Positions 1 to 8,075 of a DNA stretch of 64,000 nucleotides are shown here, one piece after another (position 1 is the stretch's first letter; the number at the start of each line of letters is the position of its first letter). The stretch lies in assembly GCF_038069765.1 (NCBI RefSeq), contig NZ_JBBPFS010000002.1, positions 558,001-622,000 on the forward strand. Direction: 5' to 3'. Under the pieces are notes generated by a model. The model had not been told where the DNA came from. It worked only from the letters and a program-made list of their open reading frames with translations, and did not search any database. Source of the stretch: Arthrobacter_B sp038069765. Lineage in GTDB: Bacteria > Actinomycetota > Actinomycetes > Actinomycetales > Micrococcaceae. The position numbers and the translations under genes are program-made.

Positions 1-1425
1 ACCTACGCGCAGGTAGCCTCCAAGCCCATGCTGCACCGGGCCAAGACGGAGGCGGCCCGCACGCTGGTGATCCTGGACGAGATCCATCACGGCGGCGACG
101 CGCTCTCCTGGGGCGACGGCATCCGGGAAGCCTTTGAACCGGCGGTCAAGCGGCTCTCCCTGACCGGTACGCCGTTCCGTTCGGACACGGCGGCGATTCC
201 GTTTGTGGAGTATGAAGCGGACCGGGACGGCATCCGCCGCTCCAAGGCCGATTACACGTACGGCTACGGCGAGGCCCTGCGCGACCACGTGGTCCGCCCG
301 GTGATGTTCATGGCGTACTCCGGGCAGATGCGCTGGCGCACCAGTGCCGGCGACGAGATGGCCGCCTCCCTGGGCGAGGCCGCGGTCACCAAGGACATCA
401 CGGCGCAGGCCTGGCGCACGGCGCTGAACCCCACCGGAGAGTGGATTCCGGCGGTCCTTGCCGCTGCCGACCGGCGGCTGTCCGAAGTGCGGCGCGCCGT
501 CCCCGATGCCGGCGGGCTGGTGATTGCCACGGACCACGACGACGCGCGCGCCTACGCCGGCACGCTGAAGAAGATCACCGGGCAGTCCCCAACCGTCATC
601 CTCTCCGATGATGCCAAGGCCTCGGACAAGATCGACGAATTCTCCGCGGGGGACCAGCGCTGGATGGTGGCGGTCCGCATGGTGTCTGAAGGCGTGGACG
701 TTCCGCGCCTGGCGGTGGGGGTCTACGCGACCTCCACCGCGACCCCGCTGTTCTTCGCCCAGGCAGTGGGGCGCTTTGTGCGTGCCCGCAAGCGCGGCGA
801 GACGGCGTCGGTCTTCCTGCCCTCGGTTCCGAACCTGATGGCCCTGGCCAACCAGCTGGAAATGGAACGTGACCATGCCCTGGACCGGCCGGACAACCAC
901 CTCGAAGAGGAGGGCTTCGGGCTGGAAGACAGCCTCATGGAGGCAGCGAACCGTGAGGAGAAGGCCTCGGATTCGCTGACCAAGCAAAAGTTCGAGGCGC
1001 TGGAGTCCCAGGCGTCCTTTGACCGTGTGCTGTTCGACGGCGGCGAGTTCGGCACCGGCGGTGAACTGGGCAGCGATGAGGAACAGGATTTCCTGGGGAT
1101 TCCCGGGCTGCTGGATGCGGACCAGATGGGCGTGCTGCTGCGCCAGCGCCAGCACGAGCAGCTGTCCCGCCGCGGACGCAAGGCCCCGGCGGCGTCTGCT
1201 CCGGAGCCGGAGCCGTCCGTCATGGACCACCGGCGGCTGACCGAGCTGCGCGGCCAGCTGGCCAAGAACGTCTCCGCCTGGTCCGCGCGCTCGGGCATGC
1301 CGCACGGAATGGTGCACAGCGAGCTGCGCCGCATCTGCGGCGGCCCGCCGGTGGCGCAGGCCAACGAGGAGCAGCTCAACCAGCGGCTGAAGAAGCTGCA
1401 GGACTGGTTCATCGGCCGCAAATAG
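1..1425 (+). CDS. DEAD/DEAH-type superfamily 2 helicase, 5'-truncated by the window edge
   Basis: The reading frame is open from base 1 with no start codon needed, so the gene begins upstream and only its C-terminal ~474 residues are visible. Helicase motifs appear in order: Walker B 'LDEIHH' (motif II), 'LTGTPFR' (motif III-like), 'VSEGVDVPR' (motif V) and 'QAVGRFVRARK' (motif VI). Walker A lies outside the window. After the RecA-2 domain comes an acidic linker and a basic C-terminal segment of unknown role. The family is ATP-dependent DNA or RNA translocases, and the sequence does not show which substrate is used. The gene converges on pncA with a GC hairpin between them. The helicase assignment is firm; the specific function is unknown. 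Confidence 0.9.
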   Translation, partial: TYAQVASKPMLHRAKTEAARTLVILDEIHHGGDALSWGDGIREAFEPAVKRLSLTGTPFRSDTAAIPFVEYEADRDGIRRSKADYTYGYGEALRDHVVRPVMFMAYSGQMRWRTSAGDEMAASLGEAAVTKDITAQAWRTALNPTGEWIPAVLAAADRRLSEVRRAVPDAGGLVIATDHDDARAYAGTLKKITGQSPTVILSDDAKASDKIDEFSAGDQRWMVAVRMVSEGVDVPRLAVGVYATSTATPLFFAQAVGRFVRARKRGETASVFLPSVPNLMALANQLEMERDHALDRPDNHLEEEGFGLEDSLMEAANREEKASDSLTKQKFEALESQASFDRVLFDGGEFGTGGELGSDEEQDFLGIPGLLDADQMGVLLRQRQHEQLSRRGRKAPAASAPEPEPSVMDHRRLTELRGQLAKNVSAWSARSGMPHGMVHSELRRICGGPPVAQANEEQLNQRLKKLQDWFIGRK

Positions 1426-1478
1426 CCGCCTGATCCGCGGCCGCAACAGCCATGGACGCCTGATCCGCGAATGCAAGG

Positions 1479-1515
1479 GCCCCCGGGCCCGGGTTCACTT
1501 ACCGGGCCCGGGGGC
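1479..1515. terminator. GC-rich hairpin between convergent helicase and pncA genes
   Basis: Perfect 14-bp inverted repeat (1479-1492 with 1502-1515) around a 9-nt loop, in the 113-bp gap between two convergent genes. There is no T tract, so it would be a non-canonical or bidirectional terminator. Confidence 0.55.
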
Positions 1516-1538
1516 GTACATCCCTGCCGTTCCGGGGC

Positions 1539-2162
1539 CTACAGGTCCAGCAGCTCCACGCCGGCGTCCTCGAGTTCGGCCAGCGCGGCCCGGGTTCCGG
1601 CGCGGTCGATTCCGCGGCAGAGGTCCGGGATGACAAAGGTGTCGTAGCCTGCGGCAATGGCGTCCAGGGCCGTGGCGCGGACGCAGTAATCGGCGGCCAA
1701 ACCCACAATGACGACTTCCTCGACGTCGTTCTCGCGCAGCCAGTCGTCCAGGCTCACTGTCTCAGCCGGATCCGGCGGCACCGCTGCGGCATCAAGGTCA
1801 CCCGTGGGGACCTCGTCTTCGGGGGCAAGCACGCCCTCAAAACCGGAGTACGCCGCCTCATACTGTCCCTTGCGGAAGAACGCATCAATGTGCTCGGTGT
1901 CCAAGTCGGGGTGGAGGCTGGCGCCGGTCGTCCCGGCAACGCAGTGCACCGGCCAGGATTCCTTGTAGTCCGGGGTTTCGGAGAAGTGCGGGCCGGGCTC
2001 AATGTGCCAGTCCTGCGTGGCTGCCACGACGTCATAGCGGCCAAGCGTCGTTTCAATGTAGTCGGTGATTTCCGAGGCGGTGTCGGTGCCGCCGGGAACG
2101 GCCAGTGATCCTCCTTCGCAGAAGTCGTTCTGGACGTCGACAACAATCAGGGCACGCGTCAT
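1539..2162 (-). CDS. pncA: Nicotinamidase (isochorismatase fold)
   Basis: Hydrolyses nicotinamide to nicotinate and ammonia, the first step of NAD salvage; PncB then uses the nicotinate. The 207-residue protein has the family's catalytic triad Asp9 ('VVDVQNDF'), Lys98 ('FFRKGQ') and Cys160 ('AADYCVRAT'), and the metal ligands Asp51, His53, His59 ('DWHIEPGPHF') and His73. The stretch between Lys98 and Cys160 is about 20 residues longer than in mycobacterial PncA and is acidic. I chose ATG 2162 because AGGAG sits 5 nt before it. A GTG at 2168 overlaps the pncB stop but lacks a spaced ribosome site. The start lies 2 nt after the pncB stop, so the two genes are surely cotranscribed. Confidence 0.93.
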   Translation of the reverse strand: MTRALIVVDVQNDFCEGGSLAVPGGTDTASEITDYIETTLGRYDVVAATQDWHIEPGPHFSETPDYKESWPVHCVAGTTGASLHPDLDTEHIDAFFRKGQYEAAYSGFEGVLAPEDEVPTGDLDAAAVPPDPAETVSLDDWLRENDVEEVVIVGLAADYCVRATALDAIAAGYDTFVIPDLCRGIDRAGTRAALAELEDAGVELLDL

Positions 2163-2164
2163 TC

Positions 2165-3490
2165 TCACTCCTCGTATTCGGTGGGTATGGCCGGCTCGCC
2201 GCGCTGCAGGCGGTTGACCGAGGTTGGCAGTTCAGCCAGGGACTCTGTGTGCCGCTTGGCAGCCCGCTCCACGGCAGCGGCTCCGGTCCAGCCGGCAAGA
2301 ATCTCGCCGTCGGCGACAAACTGCTCCAGCAGCGGGCGGTCGTTGCCGTCGTCCAGCGGGCGGTGGCCGATGCCGATGACCTCGGCAGTGGCCGTGCCGC
2401 GCTCATCCAGCCGGCGCAGCGCGTATTTGCGTCCGCCGCGGGAAGCCTTGTTCTTGGCGGCCTTGGCGACCGAGACAAACTCGTGGTTGTCGTCTTCGCG
2501 GCTGACCAGCTTGTACACCAGTCCGGCGGTCGGCGCACCGGAACCGGTGACCAGGGAAGTTCCGACGCCGTACGCATCCACGGGGGCGGAGGCCAGGGCC
2601 GCAATGGCATATTCGTCCAGGTCCGAGGTCACCATGATCCGGGTGTCCGTATTGCCCAGCTCATCCAGCAGCTCGCGCACCCACTTGGCCTGGGCGACCA
2701 GATCGCCGGAATCCAGCCGGACCCCGCCCAGCTGCCGCCCGGCAGCGGCGACGGCGTTGCGCACGCCTTGTTCGACGTCGTACGTGTCCACCAGCAGTGA
2801 GGTGCCGGCTCCGAGGGAACCAATCTGGGCCTCGAAGGCGTCCGTCTCGCTGTCATGCAGGAGGGTGAAGGAATGGGCGGCCGTGCCCACCGTCTTCAGA
2901 CCGTAGCGGCGTCCTGCTTCAAGGTTTGAGGTCGAGTCGAAGCCGGCGATGATCGCCGCCCGGGCCGCTGCCACGGCAGATTCCTCATGGGTGCGCCGCG
3001 ACCCCATCTCAATGCAGGGCCGCCCGCCGGCGGCGGTCACCATGCGGGAGGCCGCGGAGGCGATGGCGCTGTCATGGTTCAGGACCGACAGCAGGAGGGT
3101 TTCCAGGATGCAGGCCTCCGCAAAGGTTGACTCCACGGTGAGGATCGGCGAATTCGGGAAATAGGCTTCACCTTCGGCATAGCCGAAGATGTTTCCGGAG
3201 AACCTGAAATCGGCGAGCCACTTCAGGGTGGGGGCATCCACCACAGAGGTGCTCTCCAGGAAGGCAAGCTGATCGTCGTCGAACCGGAAGGCGGCAAGGG
3301 CCTCGAGGATCCGGCCGGTTCCGGCCACGATCCCGTACCGGCGCCCGTCGGGGAGCCGCCGGCCGAACACCTCGAAGACGGAGCGGCGGGAAGCTGTACC
3401 GGAGTGCAGGGCAGCCTGCAGCATCGTCAACTCATAATGGTCTGTATACAGGGCGGCATTGGGCTGGCGCCAAGCGTTGGTGCTGTTCAC
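2165..3490 (-). CDS. pncB: Nicotinate phosphoribosyltransferase
   Basis: Condenses nicotinate with PRPP, using ATP, to give nicotinate mononucleotide in the Preiss-Handler NAD salvage pathway. The 441-residue cytosolic protein carries the N-terminal 'YTDHYELTMLQAAL' signature, the 'AAHSFTLLH' segment with the histidine phosphorylated in this family, and the 'VRLDSGDL' phosphoribosyl site. I place the start at GTG 3490 because a TAGAGT -10 box lies exactly 7 nt upstream, which implies a leaderless mRNA; a TTG at 3496 is the alternative. It is divergent from clpS, as pncB1 and clpS are in Mycobacterium tuberculosis, and it leads the pncB-pncA salvage operon. Confidence 0.95.
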   Translation of the reverse strand: MNSTNAWRQPNAALYTDHYELTMLQAALHSGTASRRSVFEVFGRRLPDGRRYGIVAGTGRILEALAAFRFDDDQLAFLESTSVVDAPTLKWLADFRFSGNIFGYAEGEAYFPNSPILTVESTFAEACILETLLLSVLNHDSAIASAASRMVTAAGGRPCIEMGSRRTHEESAVAAARAAIIAGFDSTSNLEAGRRYGLKTVGTAAHSFTLLHDSETDAFEAQIGSLGAGTSLLVDTYDVEQGVRNAVAAAGRQLGGVRLDSGDLVAQAKWVRELLDELGNTDTRIMVTSDLDEYAIAALASAPVDAYGVGTSLVTGSGAPTAGLVYKLVSREDDNHEFVSVAKAAKNKASRGGRKYALRRLDERGTATAEVIGIGHRPLDDGNDRPLLEQFVADGEILAGWTGAAAVERAAKRHTESLAELPTSVNRLQRGEPAIPTEYEE

Positions 3491-3497
3491 AATCAAA

Positions 3498-3503
3498 ACT
3501 CTA
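3498..3503 (-). promoter_or_regulatory. Leaderless -10 box of pncB
   Basis: TAGAGT read on the minus strand, followed by a 7-nt spacer and GTG 3490. Transcription would begin at or next to the start codon. Confidence 0.55.
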
Positions 3504-3563
3504 ACCCCCGTTCGCTTATTGAGTAGAAGGCTTCCGCTGGCGGTTCGGCAAGCGGCGCCAACC

Positions 3564-3569
3564 TACAAT
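3564..3569 (+). promoter_or_regulatory. Leaderless -10 box of clpS
   Basis: TACAAT ends 7 nt before ATG 3577. GGAG lies only 2 nt from the ATG, too close to act as a normal ribosome site, which favours a leaderless transcript. Confidence 0.6.
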
Positions 3570-3576
3570 TGGAGTC

Positions 3577-3885
3577 ATGACTTTGAGCACTGCGCCCGGC
3601 ACCGACACCCTTGAGCGCGCTGAAACGGAGTCGCTGGTCAGCAGTGACGTGCCCTGGGTGGTGATTGTCTGGAACGATCCCGTGAACCTCATGAGCTACG
3701 TCAGCTATGTTCTCCGCAGTTATTTCGGATATTCGGAGGCCAAGGCCAACAAGCTCATGATGGAAGTGCATGAACAGGGGAAGTCGGTGGTGGCGACCGG
3801 CTCGCGTGAATCGGCGGAGCGGGACACCGTGGCAATGCACTCCTTTGGACTTTGGGCCACGTTCCAGAAAACCGACGAGCCGTGA
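3577..3885 (+). CDS. clpS: ATP-dependent Clp protease adaptor ClpS
   Basis: Adaptor that binds N-degron substrates and hands them to the ClpC/ClpA unfoldase of the Clp protease. The 102-residue protein has a flexible N-terminus (~25 residues) and the compact ClpS domain, with 'VVIVWNDPVNLMSYVSYVL' containing the Asn-Asp-Pro segment of the N-degron pocket, and 'VHEQGKSVVATGSRE', where the family normally ends with the ClpC-contacting helix. The actinobacterial order pncB <- -> clpS - DUF2017 supports the call. The -10 box 7 nt upstream fixes the start. Confidence 0.95.
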   Translation: MTLSTAPGTDTLERAETESLVSSDVPWVVIVWNDPVNLMSYVSYVLRSYFGYSEAKANKLMMEVHEQGKSVVATGSRESAERDTVAMHSFGLWATFQKTDEP

Positions 3886-3968
3886 CTCCCGCGGCACCCG
3901 CTAACCGCGGAAACAGCAGCAGTACACCGGCAGTACAGACCGGCCCCGCCGGCGGATAGGACTTTTAC

Positions 3969-4526
3969 GTGGCAACCGGATTCAAAACCACCCGCAAGGG
4001 AATCTCTGCATCACTGGACGCGGGGGAGCGGGAGCTGCTGCGCAGCCTGTTTAATGACGTGCTGGGAATGCTGGAACCGGACACGCCCGCGGACTCGGAT
4101 CCGCTCGCCGCGATGGTGGGTTTGGACACCAGGGCCAGTGTTCCGTCCGACTCCGCGCTGCACCGCCTGCTGCCCGACGCGGTACAGGGGGACGACGACG
4201 AAGCGCTGGAATTCCGCCGCCTCACCGAGCGCTCGCTGCGGGAGACCAAGAGCGGTGCACTGCGGGCTGCGGCCCTGCTGCTGGAGACCAAGCCGCTGCT
4301 GCTCAACGCCGAGCAGGCCCAGTATTTTGCCCGCGCCCTCAACGATGTCCGCCTCGTTCTGGCCGACCGGCTCGGACTGGAAACCGATGAGGACACCGAG
4401 CGGCTGCACGGCATTACCGATCCGTCCCAGGCGCAGGACGTGGACGGGTACCTGGCCCTCGTCTACAACTTTGTCACCTGGCTCCAGGAGACCCTGATGC
4501 AGGCCATGACCCGGTCCCTGCTGTGA
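3969..4526 (+). CDS. DUF2017 family protein
   Basis: A 185-residue acidic, helix-rich cytosolic protein of the actinobacterial DUF2017 family, which almost always follows clpS; no biochemical function is established. The GTG start at 3969 follows the clpS stop by 83 nt. A near-match -10 (TAGGAC, 3957-3962) lies 6 nt before the GTG, but the final T is missing, so a separate promoter is uncertain. It has no membrane segments, signal peptide or catalytic motif that I can recognise. The conserved position beside clpS suggests a link to regulated proteolysis, which is only inference. Confidence 0.85.
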   Translation: MATGFKTTRKGISASLDAGERELLRSLFNDVLGMLEPDTPADSDPLAAMVGLDTRASVPSDSALHRLLPDAVQGDDDEALEFRRLTERSLRETKSGALRAAALLLETKPLLLNAEQAQYFARALNDVRLVLADRLGLETDEDTERLHGITDPSQAQDVDGYLALVYNFVTWLQETLMQAMTRSLL

Positions 4527-4570
4527 CCAAGCGCACGCCCCGATGAGTTCGCTGCGGGGGGCCGGGGGAC

Positions 4571-4576
4571 TATTCT
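4571..4576 (+). promoter_or_regulatory. Candidate -10 box of murI
   Basis: TATTCT lies 9 nt before ATG 4586, which would give a leader of at most about 3 nt. This is weaker than the other leaderless sites because the spacing is longer. Confidence 0.4.
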
Positions 4577-4585
4577 CGATACATT

Positions 4586-5650
4586 ATGAGCTCTGACCCG
4601 GAAAGTTCCTCGCTGATGACGGAACCGCTGATGGACGCACCGCGCACTCAGGCGCCCGGGCGCACCACCGCCCCGCAGCCCAGCAGCGCGCCGCGGAAAA
4701 ACAACGCGGATGCGCCCATCGGCATTTTCGACTCCGGAGTGGGCGGACTGACCGTGGCGCGGGCAGTCATTGACCAGCTGCCCAATGAGTCCATTCTTTA
4801 CGTGGGGGACACCGCCCGCGGCCCCTACGGGCCCCTCCCCATTGCGGAGGTCCGCGCCAATGCGCTGGGTGTAATGGACGAACTGGTGGATTCCGGCGTC
4901 AAGCTGCTGGTCATTGCCTGCAATACGGCCTCCGCCGCCGTGCTTCGCGACGCCCGTGAGCGGTACACCCGCCGCTACGGCATCCCCGTCATCGAGGTCA
5001 TCCAGCCCGCCGTGCGCCGGGCGGTTGCCGCCACCCGGTCCGGGAGGGTGGGGGTGATCGGCACCGAGGCCACGGTCGGCTCGCGTGCCTACAACGACAC
5101 CTTCGCGGCCGCACCGCACCTGCAGATCGAGTCCGTGGCCTGCCCAGCGTTTGTGGATTACGTCGAGGCCGGCGTTACCGCCGGGCCGGAACTGCTGGCC
5201 ACGGCCGAAGAATACCTGGCCCCGCTGAAAGCCGGCGATGTGGACACCGTCGTCCTGGGCTGCACCCACTATCCGCTGCTCACCGGCGTGATCTCCTACG
5301 TGATGGGCGACGGCGTGACGCTGGTGTCGAGCGCCGAGGAAACCGCCAAGGACGTGTACCGGGCGCTGATTTCCCACAACCTGCAGCGCACCGCTGCCAC
5401 CGCGCCCGACTACCGGTTCCTCGCCACGGGGGATTCGACGTCGTTTGAACTTCTGGCCCGGCGTTTCCTCGGACCCGAAGTCCTGAGCGTCGAACACGTG
5501 GACAACGTGGCGGCGCACTATCCCACCGGAAGCCTGGCCCGGATCACCCCGGACATGGCCGCCGCCGACCGCTCCGCACGCGTTCCGGCCCGCTCCATCC
5601 ATGACGAGAACGGAAGGCCGCCAGGCGCCCTTCGGAACGGCACGCAATGA
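4586..5650 (+). CDS. murI: Glutamate racemase
   Basis: Interconverts L- and D-glutamate and supplies D-Glu for peptidoglycan stem peptides. The 354-residue protein shows the family's acid/base Asp49-Ser50 ('IGIFDSGVGGLTVARAV'), the first catalytic cysteine Cys112 ('VIACNTASA') and the second, Cys226, with His228 ('VLGCTHYPLL'). It is longer than the usual ~265-280 residues because of a ~44-residue Pro/Ser/Thr-rich N-terminal extension and a C-terminal tail. The extension could partly reflect a start set too far upstream, but there is no better internal ATG or GTG with a ribosome site. The stop overlaps the next gene (ATGA). Confidence 0.95.
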   Translation: MSSDPESSSLMTEPLMDAPRTQAPGRTTAPQPSSAPRKNNADAPIGIFDSGVGGLTVARAVIDQLPNESILYVGDTARGPYGPLPIAEVRANALGVMDELVDSGVKLLVIACNTASAAVLRDARERYTRRYGIPVIEVIQPAVRRAVAATRSGRVGVIGTEATVGSRAYNDTFAAAPHLQIESVACPAFVDYVEAGVTAGPELLATAEEYLAPLKAGDVDTVVLGCTHYPLLTGVISYVMGDGVTLVSSAEETAKDVYRALISHNLQRTAATAPDYRFLATGDSTSFELLARRFLGPEVLSVEHVDNVAAHYPTGSLARITPDMAAADRSARVPARSIHDENGRPPGALRNGTQ

Positions 5651-6498
5651 AACTGACCATCGTGGGCTGCAGCGGGTCTTTCCCCGGTCCGGCGTCACCT
5701 GCCTCCTGTTACCTCGTCACCGCCAACGACGGCGTCCGAGACTGGCGCATCCTGCTGGACCTGGGCAACGGCTCACTGGGGGCGCTGCAGCGCTACATGG
5801 ACCTGCGGGACATCGACGCCGTCCTGCTGACCCACCTGCACCCGGACCACTGCATGGACCTGTGCGGACTGCACGTGGCGGTCCACTGGGACCCGGCGGG
5901 CTGGAACCGGGACCGGATCAAGGTCTGGGGACCGAAGGACACGGCGGACCGGATGGCCACGGCTTACGGGCTGCCCACCGACCCCGGCATGCACGAGGAC
6001 TTCGAATTCATGAACTGGGACAGCCACCGCAGCGTGCACATCGGCCCGTTCACGGTCACGCCCTACCCGGTCCGGCATCCGGCGGACGAGGCCTACGCGC
6101 TGCGCGTCGAGGCCAGGTTCACCGACCCCGACGGCAATTCCCTGGTTCACACCCTGGCCTACTCCGGGGACACGGACTCCTGCGACGGGTTGGAGGAAGC
6201 CGCCCGCGACAGCGACGTCTTCCTCTGCGAAGCGGCGTTCCACGAGGGCCGCGATGACGCCATTGACGGCGTGCACCTGACCGGAAAACGTGCCGGCGCC
6301 GCCGCCTCGGCAGCCAACGCACGCCGCCTGCTCCTGACCCACCTGCCGGTCTGGAACGACGCCAACACCTCGGTGGCTGAAGCCCGGGAAACCTACGCCG
6401 GAGACCTCGCGGTCGCCGTCGCCGGCGTCTCCTACGACGTCGGCAGTCCGTTCGCGGCCCCGCTGGCCGTTGAACCGGGGGTCCAGCCCGCCGGCTAA
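5647..6498 (+). CDS. Metallo-beta-lactamase fold hydrolase, Rv1339-like (possible cyclic nucleotide phosphodiesterase)
   Basis: A 283-residue RNase Z-like metallohydrolase. The metal motif H63-x-H65-x-D67-H68 ('LLTHLHPDHCMDL') is intact, followed by 'YSGDTD' and 'LLLTHLPVW', which supply the later metal ligands. It lies between murI and rph, the same position as Rv1339 in M. tuberculosis, which has been reported to be an atypical class II cAMP phosphodiesterase. The function here is inferred from fold and synteny; a tRNA 3'-processing or other phosphodiesterase role cannot be excluded. Its ATG overlaps the murI stop by 4 nt, so the two are translationally coupled. Confidence 0.85.
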   Translation: MKLTIVGCSGSFPGPASPASCYLVTANDGVRDWRILLDLGNGSLGALQRYMDLRDIDAVLLTHLHPDHCMDLCGLHVAVHWDPAGWNRDRIKVWGPKDTADRMATAYGLPTDPGMHEDFEFMNWDSHRSVHIGPFTVTPYPVRHPADEAYALRVEARFTDPDGNSLVHTLAYSGDTDSCDGLEEAARDSDVFLCEAAFHEGRDDAIDGVHLTGKRAGAAASAANARRLLLTHLPVWNDANTSVAEARETYAGDLAVAVAGVSYDVGSPFAAPLAVEPGVQPAG

Positions 6499-6512
6499 CC
6501 GGAACCGGCCGA

Positions 6513-6518
6513 TAGACT
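6513..6518 (+). promoter_or_regulatory. Leaderless -10 box of rph
   Basis: TAGACT followed by 6 nt and ATG 6525, a typical actinobacterial leaderless arrangement. It gives rph-rdgB a promoter separate from murI. Confidence 0.65.
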
Positions 6519-6524
6519 GGGCGC

Positions 6525-7310
6525 ATGACTACCGCTGCAAACAGCCCTTCTTCTTCCACGCCTGCCGCCGGTTCCGCCGTCGTGCGGTCCGACGGCCGCA
6601 CACCCGACCAGCTGCGCAGCATCACCATCACCCGCGGCTGGTCCAAGCAGGCCGAAGGGTCCGCGCTGATCGAGTTCGGCAACACCCGAGTGCTATGCAC
6701 CGCCTCCCTCACCCCCGGCGTTCCGCGTTGGCTCAAGGGCGAAGGCAAGGGCTGGGTGACGGCTGAATACGCGATGCTGCCCCGTGCCACCAACACCCGC
6801 AATGACCGCGAATCGGTCAAGGGCAAGCTCGGCGGACGCACGCACGAGATTTCCCGGCTGATCGGCCGCTCGCTGCGCTCCATCATCGACACCAAGGCGC
6901 TGGGCGAAAACACCATCGTGCTGGACTGCGACGTCCTGCAGGCCGACGGCGGGACCCGCACCGCAGCCATCACCGGCGCCTATGTGGCACTGGCGGACGC
7001 CCTGGCCTGGGCCAAGGACAACAAGCTCATTGCCCGCAACGCTCAGCCCCTGCTGGACACCGTGGCCGCGATCAGCGTGGGCATCATTGACGGTGTTCCC
7101 ATGCTGGACCTGCCGTACGTGGAGGACGTCCGCGCCGAAACGGACATGAACGTCGTAGTGACCGGCTCCGGAAAGTTCGTTGAGGTCCAGGGCACCGCTG
7201 AGGGCGCCCCCTTCGACCGCGACGAACTCAACGCGCTGCTGGACCTGGCCCTGCTCGGCACGTCCGAGCTGGCGGAAATCCAGCGCCGCACGCTGGGCGA
7301 AAGCGCGTGA
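6525..7310 (+). CDS. rph: Ribonuclease PH
   Basis: Phosphorolytic 3'-5' exoribonuclease that trims tRNA precursor 3' ends, acting as a hexamer in the cytosol. The 261-residue length is normal for the family. Signatures visible are 'SDGRTPDQLR' near the N-terminus, 'GKGWVTAEYAMLPRAT', 'RSLRSIID' and 'LDCDVLQADGGTRTAAITG', the phosphate-binding and active-site region. There is no ribosome site; the -10 box 6 nt upstream marks a leaderless start. The stop overlaps the rdgB start (GTGA), giving an rph-rdgB pair as in mycobacteria. Confidence 0.96.
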   Translation: MTTAANSPSSSTPAAGSAVVRSDGRTPDQLRSITITRGWSKQAEGSALIEFGNTRVLCTASLTPGVPRWLKGEGKGWVTAEYAMLPRATNTRNDRESVKGKLGGRTHEISRLIGRSLRSIIDTKALGENTIVLDCDVLQADGGTRTAAITGAYVALADALAWAKDNKLIARNAQPLLDTVAAISVGIIDGVPMLDLPYVEDVRAETDMNVVVTGSGKFVEVQGTAEGAPFDRDELNALLDLALLGTSELAEIQRRTLGESA

Positions 7311-7936
7311 CGCAGATTCCTGCGGGAGCCCGGCTGGTCCTGGCCACCCGCAACCAGGGCAAGCTGCGGGAGCTGCGCGAGCTGCTGCGCGGACGGATTG
7401 AGGGGCTCGACGTCGACACCCAGGTGATTGACGCAGCGGCCGCCGGCGTGCCGGACGTCCCCGAAACCGGAGTGACGTTCGAAGAGAATTCCCTCCTCAA
7501 GGCCCGTGCCGTCGCTGCAGCGACAGGCCTCGCCGCCATTGCCGACGACTCCGGCCTGGCCGTGGACGTCCTGGGCGGAGCTCCGGGCATCTTCTCCGCG
7601 CGCTGGTCCGGCCGACACGGAGACGACGCCGCGAACCTGGACCTGCTGCTGGCCCAGCTGGCGGACATCCCCGCCGAGCACCGGGGCGCAGCCTTCGTGT
7701 GCGCCGCGGCCCTGGCGCTGCCCGGCGGCGCCGCAGTGGTGGAGCGCGCCGAGCTGCGTGGGACGCTTCTCACAGAGCCCCGCGGGCACGGCGGCTTCGG
7801 GTATGACCCCGTACTGCAGCCGATGGACCTGGACCGCAGCTGCGCCGAGCTGGCGCCGGAGGAAAAAAACGCCATCAGCCACCGCGGACAGGCGTTCCGC
7901 GCCCTGCTTCCGGCCATCACGGATGCCCTGGCCTGA
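7307..7936 (+). CDS. rdgB: Non-canonical purine NTP pyrophosphatase (XTP/dITP)
   Basis: Hydrolyses ITP, dITP and XTP to monophosphates and so keeps deaminated purines out of nucleic acids. The 209-residue HAM1/RdgB-family protein shows 'LVLATRNQGKLREL' (phosphate-binding SxNxxK-type motif), 'EENSLLKARA', 'ADDSGLAVDVLGGAPGIFSA' (metal and base recognition), 'GGFGYDPV' and the C-terminal 'SHRGQAFRAL'. The GTG start overlaps the rph stop by 4 nt, so translation is coupled. Confidence 0.95.
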   Translation: MTQIPAGARLVLATRNQGKLRELRELLRGRIEGLDVDTQVIDAAAAGVPDVPETGVTFEENSLLKARAVAAATGLAAIADDSGLAVDVLGGAPGIFSARWSGRHGDDAANLDLLLAQLADIPAEHRGAAFVCAAALALPGGAAVVERAELRGTLLTEPRGHGGFGYDPVLQPMDLDRSCAELAPEEKNAISHRGQAFRALLPAITDALA

Positions 7937-7995
7937 GCGTTTCCCCAGGTGCCGGAACCCGCGGTGAACAGGAGGGCCGGCCGGCCGGTAAGCTG

Positions 7996-8024
7996 CCGCC
8001 GGCCCCCCGGTTTCCGGCCGGCGG
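7996..8024 (+). terminator. Possible terminator after rdgB
   Basis: A 9-bp perfect inverted repeat (7996-8004 with 8016-8024) with an 11-nt loop in the 139-bp gap between rdgB and the DedA gene. There is no T run, so this is tentative. Confidence 0.4.
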
Positions 8025-8075
8025 CGGTGTCGGGTTTCCTCCCCGGGTGTTCCTTAGGGCAGAATTGAGGGCAAT

